From Flavobacteriaceae bacterium (GTDB taxonomy: Bacteria > Bacteroidota > Bacteroidia > Flavobacteriales > Flavobacteriaceae), in contig JAITMD010000019.1 in assembly GCA_031277535.1 (NCBI GenBank), forward strand, positions 186,001 through 250,000: 64,000 nt of DNA. The letters run 5' to 3'. The notes beneath the pieces are model-generated. The model was not told where the DNA came from. It saw only the letters and a program-made list of their open reading frames with translations, and did not search any database. Made by a program: the position numbers and the translations under genes. This document shows, piece after piece, positions 24,998 through 36,900 of the stretch; positions within the stretch are counted from its first letter, which is position 1, and every line of letters starts with the position of its first letter.

Positions 24998-27900
24998 ATG
25001 AAAAATACTACTAAGTTACTCTGCTTAATTGTCTTTTTTTCTCTAAGCTTTTTTATTTCAGCAAAAGAGTTCACAACAATTTTTAATAGTAATATACTTA
25101 CAGAGTGGTTTTATAATTCTAAACTAACAACCTGGATAATTAAAAATACTCTAACATCTTCTTCTTCTACAGTGCTTTTTGAAGAGGATTTTGAAAATGA
25201 TATAAATAATAAGAATTGGAAATTTATAAACCCAACATATAACAATTGGTATACAGGTAAGGCAGCAAAAAGTAGAGGGGAGAAAGGATTATACATCAGT
25301 AGTACTTATAACAATAGTAACGAGTATTCTAATCCTTTTTTAAGCTCTCAAGAGTATGCCTATGCAGTAAGTCCAAATATTGCTCTACCAAGTATGGTAA
25401 CTATAGCAGAATTAAGTTTTGATTGGAGAAGTAAGGGAGAAGCAGATTTACAAGGCAAAGGGCTTGACTACTTATCAGTATGGATAGTCCCTGCTTCTTA
25501 TCAAGTTGTAAAAAATACAGATATAGCAACTCAGAATAGTGGCGGTATTGAAGTATTGACAAATTTATATAATCATAGTGATTTTGTGAGAGCAATAAAA
25601 GAAGTTGATTTAAAAGCTTTTGCAGGAACAGACGTCAAATTAGTGTTTAAGTGGGAGAATAACGATAGTACAGTTAATAACCCACCAGCAGCTATAGATA
25701 ATATCCTATTAGCATTAACAGATTGTAGTTCAGTTGATACAATGTCTATTCAAGCTGTTGGGAGTAAAGAGGCTACACTTCAATGGTCTTATTTAAAGGG
25801 AGTACCCCAACAAGTTGATTTTTATGTTACCACAAATACACAAGTACCAACGTCTACTACTACTGCAACACATCAAGCTGTAAGTACAAATTATAAATTA
25901 ACTGGACTTACCGGAAATACGATGTATTATGTATGGTATAGAACAGTTTGTAGTACTACAAATAAAGGATATTGGAGTGGACCTTTAATGGTTGAAACAG
26001 TTTGTGACTCAATAGATATTCCGTATAAAGAAGGGTTTAATGCGCAGAGTCTAAGTTTGAAATGCTGGACTATCGTAGATGAAAATGCAGACAATAAAAC
26101 TTGGGGATACACCAAATATGCCTCTGAAGGAAGTCAGGCAGTTAATTTTACTTCTACAGGATCTAAAACCTTAAACGACGATTGGTTAATTACTCCAGTT
26201 TTTAAATTAAAACAAGGTACACATAAGATCTCATTTTATTATAGTGGTTCAAGCTATAATTATGCTCAGTTTAAAATAATGTTATCTGATAAAGGAAAAG
26301 GAAAAGCAAATTTTACAACAACCATACTTCCTGCATTCTCTTTTACAAATACTTCTTTTGAAAAGAAAGAGATTCTATTTACTATACCTGTAGATGGAGA
26401 GTATAATATAGCTTTTGTTGTAGACAATCAACATACCTCTTCTCAGTCAACAACTCAGTTTACTATAGATGATTTCCGTATTGAAAAAGAAGACTGTACA
26501 GCCAATATTGTAGCTACTCTTGTAGGGACAACAGATACAACAGCATCTTTTAGTTGGCAAGATGCTACCAATAAATCGTGGGAATATTATGTTGTAGAGC
26601 AGACAAAAGATAAGAGTGCCACCTTTCCTATAAAAGGAGGAACAAAAACATCTCTTTCTACCATAACAGCAACAGTAGATAATTATTTGGGTACACCTAT
26701 AAAAGGTAATACATCCTATGATTTTTATGTTAGAACGGTGTGTAGTAATGGAGGAGTAGGTTCTTGGGTTGGGCCAATCGCATTTAAAACACCTTGTAGT
26801 AGTTATTCTTTACCTTTTTCAGAAGATTTTGAAGTAGCTACAACGAAAATTGATTGTTGGAAAATTGTAGATAATAATAAAGATGAAGATTATGGACGAA
26901 ATATTTGGAGAGTAGGACAATATAGCGGTATTAACAGTTCGTATGGAGCGAGTTTCGAAGGAAGTTATTATAGCAATCAGCACGACGATTATTTGATTAC
27001 TCCAGGAATGAGTTTTTCAGGTGGGATGTATAAGCTTACCTATTTATATAAAACCAATTCAGCAACGACTAATAGTTTTGAGTTACTGCTATCGGTTGGA
27101 AGTGATCAAGTAAAAGATTTTACCACAGTATTGCAATCCAATAATACAACTTCTACTAATGGAAATTATAAAGAGGAAATCGTATATATCAATGGAATCA
27201 CTGGTGTCGCACGTATAGCATGGCATATTAATGGTTCAAAAGATAGTGAAGTATCTATTGATAATGTTAGAATCGAAGAAGTAGACTGTAGTAGTGTATC
27301 AAAATTAGAAGCTAAAAATATTCAAGCATATCAGGCTGATTTACAATGGGAAGATGCTATAAATGGAACTTGGGAATATTGGTTGCAAGAGAAAAAAGGA
27401 GTAATGCCAACTTCAAAGGGAGTGGCTACAACTACTAAGAGTAATACAGTTACAAAAGATATTAATGGGCAATCTCTTAAAGCTTCTACAGAATATGAGT
27501 TTTATGTTCGTGTGCATTGTAATAATGGAAATTATACAACTTGGGAAGGTCCTTATGTATTTAAAACGGGATGTGGTATAGTTTCTTTACCTTTTTCAGA
27601 TAACTTCAGTTCAGTATCGCCTTCTAAAGAGTGTTGGACTATAATGGATGTTAATAAAGATGAAGATACTTATTATGGAGATAATAAATGGCGATTTGAA
27701 AATAGTAATTCAAACGCTTATGAAGGCAATGGCTATGCATATTTTGAAAATTATAATGCCAAAAGCAATGATGATTGGTTAAAATCACCTGTCTTTAAAA
27801 CATCATCTGGTATTTATAGAGTGACTTTTTATGTAAAAGGATATTCAAGTAATACATCAGAAATGGAAGTGTATTTATTACAAAACGGTTCTATTACAAC

Positions 27901-30900
27901 AGGAAAAACAGTGTTGTTACCTGCAAAAACGTATACCAATACAAAGTATGAAAAATATGTGGCTTATTTTTCTAATGTACAAGGAGATTACAATATAGGT
28001 TGGTATGTACAAGGAGCTGCCAATACGAGACTTTCGATAGGTAAAGTAGTAATAGAGGCAGTAAGCTGTGCTGATCCTATAGATTTAGAAATTGATAGTA
28101 TACAAAGTAATGAGGTAAGTGTAAAGTGGAAAGATGCTATTAATACAAAATGGGAGTACACTATTGCAGAGAAAGGAACTTTACCTACTGGTTCAATAGC
28201 CAAAGGAGTAGAAGTTTTAACTGCGTCAGCACAAATAAAAGAAACAGCACCCGGAAAACCATTAATAGCGCAAACAGAATACGATGTATATGTTAGAGCG
28301 GTATGTGGTGCAAATAGTTATGGAGAGTGGATTGGTCCAATATCTTTTAAAACAACTTGTAGCCCTTTTAATTTGCCTTTTAAAGAAGATTTTGAAAGTA
28401 CTTCTCTTACGCTTGAATGTTGGAAAATAGTAGATAATAATAAGGATGGAACGTCATATAATGATAATGTTTGGACTACCGATAGCTCTAATGCTGCAAC
28501 AGGAAAAAGAGCGATGAAGTTTTATAGTTATAGTTCAGGACAACAACATGACGATTATTTAATTAGTCCAGAGCTTAAATTAAGCAATAAAACTTATCGT
28601 TTACGCTACCAATATAGAGCACAATCTTCTGGTACGAATACTTTTAGAGTAGTGTTGTCAGAAAGCGGATCAACTATCTCTGCGTTTACACAAGAAATAC
28701 TGCCAACTACCTCTTATAAAAATGGAAAGTATGAGGTACAAGATGTTTATATTCAGGGAAATAATAAAAATATAAATATTGCTTGGCATGTTAATGGAAA
28801 GGGATCATCAACTATTTATATAGATGATATTACAATAGAAGAAGTTTCTTGTAGCAATGTAGCTAATTTGACGTTTTCGCAAATTACAGATAAACAAGCT
28901 GAATTAAACTGGGAAGATAGTATTAATACAAACTGGGAATATTGGCTACAAGAAAAGGATGGTAAGGCTCCAACATCAAAAGGTGTTGCAACTACTTTAC
29001 TTAATAATGTAGTAACAAAAGATATAAATAATCAACCTTTAAAACCGCAAACAGAATATGAATTTTATGTAAGAGTAAAGTGTAGCGGCAATAGTTATAC
29101 TGATTGGGTAGGACCAGTTAGTTTTAAAACTACATGTGCTGTTACAACATTACCTTTAATAGAGAGTTTCGATACCGCTTCTTCTTCTAAAGAGTGTTGG
29201 AGCATATTAGATAATAATAACGACCAGAAAAGTGGAGATAATATTTGGCGTATTGTCAAAGGTACTGGAGCTGTGCACCAAGGGGATGGTTATGTGTATT
29301 TTGAAAATTATAGTACTAATAGCAATGATGATTGGTTGATTTCTCCAATATTTAATGCTACTGGTGAAACGTATAAAGTGAGTTTTTATATAAAAGGCGA
29401 TAGTTATAATACTTCAGATATGGAAGTATTCTTATTAAAGGATAAATCGATTGCAACAAAAGTATCTGTTTTACCTGCCAAAGTATATAAGAATTCAAAA
29501 TATGAAAAGTACGAAGCGTATTTTTCTGGTGTTACTGGAGACTATAGTATCGGATGGTATATTAATGGAGCAACAAATACAAGACTGTATTTAGATACAG
29601 TGACGATTGAAAAAGTAAATTGTGCAGCTCCTTTGAGTATTGAGGTAACTAATGTGTTGAACAATCAGGTTGACTTTAAATGGAATGATATTGTAAATAA
29701 ACAATGGCAGTATTACATAGAAGATAAGGCTAATGCGACTACTGTACCAAGTAGTGCAGGTACGTTGGTTAATAGCTCAAATGCTGTTGCAACACAAACA
29801 ACAGCAGGTACTTTATTAAAAGCACAAACAGAATATGCTATATATGTTAGAGCAATGTGTGGTGCTCAAGCATCAGATTGGATAGGTCCTATTGTGTTTA
29901 AAACAACCTGTGATAATTTTACGTTGCCATTTAAAGAAGGGTTTGAAGATAAGTCTCCATCTTTAGAATGTTGGAGTACCACTACTTTAACTGGTGGAAA
30001 GAGTGGCTGGAATCGCAATCAGTCAAATGCAGCAGATGGAGTTTATGCAATGCGTTATTATGCTGGAGCAAAAGAAGATGATTATCTAATTTCACCTCGT
30101 ATCGATTTGAATGGCAAACTATATCGTTTGCGTTATAAATACAAGGTAGCCAATGCTAAAAGCAATAGTTTTAGCGTTTTACTTTCTACTAAGGGAAGCG
30201 CTTTATCAGAATTTACAAATGTATTATTACCGCAAACAACTTATACAAATACAACCTATCAAGTAGAGGATATTTATTTAAGTGGTTATCAGGGGGGAGT
30301 AAATATTGCATGGAAAGTAGATGGAAATGTTAGTTCTACTATCTATATCGATGAGGTGTCTATTGAAGAAGTAGATTGTATTAATGTAAGTGAAATAACA
30401 GTAGATAAAATTCAATCCAACCAGATTAATGTCAATTGGAAAGATAAAGTAAATCAGTCTTGGGAATATGCTGTACAGGAGACAGGAAAAGGTATTCCAA
30501 CAGGAAAAGGAACAAGTACTACAACTTTGAATAATACTGTAACAAAAGATGTAGCTGGACAAAGCTTAAACGCTAATACAGCGTATGAGGTATATGTACG
30601 TGTGCTTTGTAGTAATGGCAAGTATACTGAATGGGTTGGTCCAGTGGCTTTTGAAACAAGCTGTGGTGTGCTTAGCATGCCTTATAAAGAAACCTTTGAG
30701 GCTACTTCGACCAGTAGAAAATGTTGGACTATTTTGGACGTAAACAAAGATGCGGATACCTATTATGGTGATAATAAATGGCGTTTTGAAAATAGCAGCT
30801 CAAATGCGTATGAGGGTAGTGGATATGCTTATTTTGAAAATTATAATGCTACTTCTAATAACGATTGGCTTATTTCTCCAACAATAGCAAGTAAAGGAGA

Positions 30901-33900
30901 AACGTATAAAGTAACCTACTTTGTTAGAGGAAATAGCAATAACACTTCAGAGCTTGAAGTAAGTTTATTGAAAGATGCTAATTCAGCTACAATAGCACAG
31001 ACATTAGCCACAGCTAAAGTTTATAAAAATACAAAGTATGAGCAAGTAGTTGTGTATTTCTCAAACATTGTTGGAAATTTGAATGTAGGATGGCATATTA
31101 AGGGTAGTACAAAAACTAATTTATATATTGATAATGTAACTATCAAACAGGTGAATTGTGAAGATCCTACTACATTACAAAGTGTAGCTGCAAAGAGTAA
31201 CGAGATTTCTTTTGAATGGATAGATAATAGCAACACTGCGTGGGAATATTGGGTACAAGAAAAAACAAATACATCAGTTGTACCTACAAGTAAAGGAATA
31301 GCAACTACTACAAAAAATGCAGTAGTTATACAGACTATTGATGGTAAAAATTTAAAAGCTCAAACAGATTATGAAGTCTATGTTAGAAGTAAATGTAAGA
31401 ATGGAACTTTTACTGACTGGACAAAGCCAATTGTAATTAGAACAACTTGTGCTGCTTTGAACATTCCTTTTATGGAAGGTTTTGAAGATTATTCAATGGC
31501 TTTGGAATGTTGGAAAATAGAGGATAATAATAAAGACCTAACCAATAGTGGTATGAATGGTTGGAAGTTATCTAACAAGAATCCACATGAAGGAAAAAGA
31601 GTGATGGCGTTTGAAGGAAATAACAATAACACCCATGATGACTATCTGATTTCACCAACTTTTAAAGGAACTTCAAATACTGTAAAACTAACTTATTTTT
31701 ACAAGGCAAGTTCAAGTTATAACAGTGAGTTTGAGGTACTGTTGTCTACCAACGGAACTGCTATATCTTCCTTTAATCAAGTGGTTGTTGCTAAAGACAA
31801 TTATAAAAATGATACATACGAGCAAAAGGTAGTGTATATCACCAATGTGTCCAATGATTTTACAATAGCATGGCATGTACTTGGTAAAGGGTATTCGCCT
31901 ATATCTATAGATTTAGTGACTTTGGAAGAAGTTAATTGTACTTCTCCTACTAATGTTGTGTTTCCTCAAATAGGGAGCGACAGCGTAACAGTTAGTTGGA
32001 CAGATGTGCAAAATACTGCTTGGGAGTATTGGATACAAGAGTTGGGAGGAAATCTACCTAATAAAAATGGAATAGCAACAAGCACTACTACAGTTACAGT
32101 CAAACAAGATATTAATGGTAATCCTTTAGCGCCATCAACTTATTATGAAGTTTATGTAAGAGCAAAATGTATAGACGGTAGCTATACTGTTTGGGAAGAA
32201 GCAGTATTGTTTAAAACACCATGTGCTCCGTTGCCTTTATCGTTTTTTGAAACATTTGATACTGCGTCTTCAACAAGAGATTGTTGGACTATTATAGATA
32301 ATGGAGATGGGAATAATGGTCAAGATATTTGGAGTCTTACCAATAAAAATACATATCAAGGAGATGGAGCAATGAATTTTAGCAACTCATATAACAGCAA
32401 AGGAAATAATGATTGGTTAATTACTCCAAGCTTTGTAATGACAGCAAGTAAGTATGTATTGACTTATTATTATAAAACGGGGTATTACGGTACAGAAGTA
32501 GAAATACTGCTTTCTAACAGTGGGCCTCTTGCAGCTAATTTGACAACTCCAATTGTTTCTAAAAAGAAGTATAAAAATACAAATTACACAAAAGAGGAAG
32601 TTGTATTTCAGGGTGTGCCAGGTGTAGTTAATATAGGATGGCATGTAACGGGTAATGATAGTAGTCAAATATGGATTGATAATGTAAGTATTACAGAACA
32701 GAACTGTGAACCAATTGATGTTAATCTGTTGAAAATAAGTAGTGTAGACTCTAACGGTGTAGGCTTGTCTTGGCAAGATACTGTTAATGCAGAATGGGAG
32801 TTTTATACAACAACAGCCGGCGGTACTATGCCTACTTCGCAACAAAATGGAACCGTAGTTAAAACAAAACAAACAAGGTTGACGAGATTAAATACTTCTG
32901 GATCAATTGCTTTACAACCTCAAACAGAGTATGAGTTTTATACACGTACTCGATGTGGTAATGGCAATAAAGGCAATTGGCAAGGTCCTATTAAGTTTAG
33001 AACAGCTTGTGGTGTACAAGCACTGCCTTTCCAGGAAACATTTAATAGTAAATCTCAATCCTTTGAATGCTGGACAATCAAAGACAATAATAATGACGCT
33101 AACGGGTCGTATAATCAATGGAAAAAACATAATTATACTACTTACGAAGGAGATGGAGCAATGAATATTAATAGTAAAAATACAAATGACGATTGGTTAA
33201 TTTCTCCTCAATTAGATTTAGATGCTTCTAAAGTGTACAGGCTAACTTATTACTATAAGGTTAGTGGTAATAAAGAGTCTAATGTAGAGGTTGTATTGTC
33301 TACGAAATCAGCTGATATTGCAGACTTCACTTCAAAAGTTTCTAATGGTGTAGTAAAATACAACAATACAGGTTGGAAACAAGCAAAGTACTTTATTACA
33401 AAAACATCAAAAGCTTATATTGCTATTCATGAACTGACTAAGGATGGAAGTGATTTGTATATCGATCAATTTAATATTGAAGAGGTACAAGGATGTGCAG
33501 AAGTTGTGAACTTAGAGGTGAAAGATGTAAAAAGAGATGAGGTTACATTATTTTGGGAGGATACTTTAAATGCAAATAGCTATGAGTATGTGGTACAACC
33601 AAAAGGGGGGCAGGCTCCTTCAGGAAAAGGAAATGCCGTTGCAGGAAAAACGATAGTTGTCAAAGTAGATCAGACAGGAAAAGCATTACAGCCTTTAACA
33701 GAATATGAATATTATGTACGCACTGTTTGTGGAAATAATAGTAGTGTATGGGTAGGGCCATTTATCTTTAAAACTGCTTGTGGCGCTTATAAAGTTCCTT
33801 TCTATGAATCATTTGATCAAGGTTCTCCAACAACAGAGTGTTGGACAATACATGATGTAAATCAAGATAGAGATTTTTCTGGCAACAATAGTTGGAAAAG

Positions 33901-36900
33901 CACATATTCTGGAGCAAAAGGTTCTGCTATGCTATTTGAAAGTGGAAAAAATGTAACAAACCACGATGACTGGTTGGTTTCTCCTATGTTGGAAACAAAA
34001 GCTAATAAATATTACCGATTGAAGTATAAGTATTTAGTTAATGGTTCTGGTAATAATAAAGAATTTGAAGTAAAAGTATCTTATAGCGGTGTAGCTGTTC
34101 AAGGATTTACACAAACAGTAGTTGCTAAGAAAGATTATCCTACTAAGAAAGAGTGGGTAGAGGAAACAGTGTTTTTCCAAAGCAGTGGAGGAGAAGTTAA
34201 TATAGGATGGCATGTAGTAGCCAAAGATAATTTTACACTGTATTTGGATGAGGTTGTAATAGAAGAGGTAAACGGTTGTCCAGAGCCTCAACAGTTAACT
34301 TTGCAAAGTGTAGGAAAAACAAACTTAACCTTTACATGGGTAGATACCATGGGAGCAACAGAATGGGAATACTATATTCAGCCTCTTAAAAGTGGTAAAC
34401 CTGTTGGTAATGGAGAAAAAGTAAATAGTAAAATAGTTGTGGGAGATAAAGACTCTCGTGGAAAGACTACTGTAAAGCCAAATGGGACATATGAAATATA
34501 TGTACGAACTATTTGTGGTAATGGAGAGTACAGTGATTGGGTTGGTCCGATTGTAGCTGAAACAGAGTGTGATGTATACAATACACCATTTGTAGAAAGC
34601 TTTGACACAACTTCATTAAGTTGGAGATGTTGGACTGTTTTGGATGTAAATAAAGATGGGTCAAATCGCTCTAATCAGTGGTTGCGCACAACAACCAATC
34701 CTTATGAAGGAAATCAGGCAGCGGTGTTTGAAGGAAGTTCAAACAAACAACATGATGACTGGTTGATCTCACCTATGTTTGATTTAGATGGCAGCGATTA
34801 TTTATTGAAATATCAATATATGATTCCAGATAAAAACAGTGCAGAGTTTGAAGTGATGTTATCAACTAATGGAATAAAAACGTCAGATTTTAAAACTACT
34901 GTATTAGCAAGAAAAACGTATAACAATAAGAAATATATAGAAGAAGTTGTTGTAATAAAGGGAATCAAAGGAAAGGTTAATATAGGATGGCATGTTGTAT
35001 CTAATGGTAGTACACTTGTTTATCTGGATAAAGTATCTTTAAATAAAATTGATAATTGTGTTGAACCTGTAAATGTTGTAACAACAAGTAGAACAGAAAC
35101 AAGCATTACAGTAGAATGGCAACAGTATGGCAACACAACACAATGGGAAGTAGTTGCAGTACCTCTAAAAGAAGGTCCAAATCACAAAAAGAAAGTAAGT
35201 GTAATTGTAAATGGATTACCCCAAGCTACAATAACTAAATTGTCTAAAGGAGAGGCTTATACAATATATGTAAGAGCATTGTGTAAAGAAATTGGCAATA
35301 ATACTAATTGGTCTACAGGAGTTGATTCTTATACTTCTAATTCAGAATATGCTATTTGCGAAGAAGGAAAGAGTTTGGTTGTTAATATTGGTACAGCATG
35401 TAAAGAGTTGAATGCTATTTCAATGATAGGAGCACCAGTTTCTTTATATGCAGAACCTAAATGCGGTGGTACTAAAAAGAAAAAGGACATTTGGTTTAGC
35501 TTTGTTGCAGAAGGAGATACACAAATATTTGAATTAAAAGACTTTGTGAGTACTTCGGGCAATCAAAAGATGGCTGTGTATGCTACTATATATGAAGCAG
35601 ATTGTGCATCGTTGGGAGTGGCCAAAACAAGATGTTTTGATTTTAGTGGTAGATATACGCAGTCGATACAAAAACAAATGGTAAAAGGGAAAACGTATTT
35701 ATTGCGATTAGCTACAGAGGAAGAGATGCCAGATTTCTATTTTAACCTATGTATTACTTCTCCTCAATACGTAACAGTTGAAGAAAGTGGTAAACCAAGA
35801 AGTGTAGAAGAATTAGTCAAAAAGGTATTGGTTACTCAAGATTGTGATGTTGTAGATAATGTAACATTTATCTCTGGAGAAAAGTATAAAGATGTAAATA
35901 GTATTGGATATTATAATTCTGGCAATGCTCCTTTTGCTTTCAAAGATGGAATTGTATTGGCAACAAGTGCTGTTACTGCTGCTGCCGGACCAAATGATGG
36001 GTCAGATAGAGCTAATGGTAATGCTTGGGTTGGTGACAAAGATTTAGATGTACTGTTGAAACAGATGAAGCGACCTGATACAAGTAAAAATGCTACTGTT
36101 TTGGAGTTCGATTTTATTCCAATGGTAGATACATTGAAGTTCGATTTTATATTTGCTTCTAACGAATATGGGCAATATCAGTGTAATTGGTCAGATATAT
36201 TTGCCTTTTTACTTACTGATTTAACGACAAATGAAGTGTCTAATTTAGCTGTAATACCTGGAACAAATACTCCTGTTTCTGTAACAAACATCAGAAACGG
36301 AGAGTACAATACAGGTTGTGAGAGTGTAAATGCTGATTATTTCGATGCTTATTTTGGCAAAAATGAAATTATTAACCCAATTGGATACACAGGGTATACT
36401 ATTCCAATGACAGCAAAATCACCTGTACAACCAGGACGTAAATATCACATCAAATTGGCAATAGCAAATTATGGAGATACGCGTCTTAACTCAGCTGTGT
36501 TCTTAAAAGGAGGTAGTTTTGATTTAGGAAAAGTAGATTTAGGAAAAGATCTTTTAATTAAAGAAGGAACGGCACTTTGTCCAGGTACTTCTAAAGTGCT
36601 AAAATCAGGAGTTGAGGTTAGTACAAGTAAAGATTTTAAAATAGATATCAAATGGTTTAAAGATGGTAAACTATTGCCTAATCTTAAGACAGGAAGTATA
36701 GAAGTAAATGATACAGGGGTATACAAAATAGAAGTAGAGTATCTTGATTTTGGATGCCATGCTACAGGAGAGGTTGTAGTTGAGGTTTTCCCAACAATTA
36801 AATCGCAAGTAAAAGTTGCGGCTCCTGTACAAGTATGTACTAATTTCTTGGGAATGCAAACAATTGATTTGGACGAAGTAGAGAAAGACATGAAAGGGAA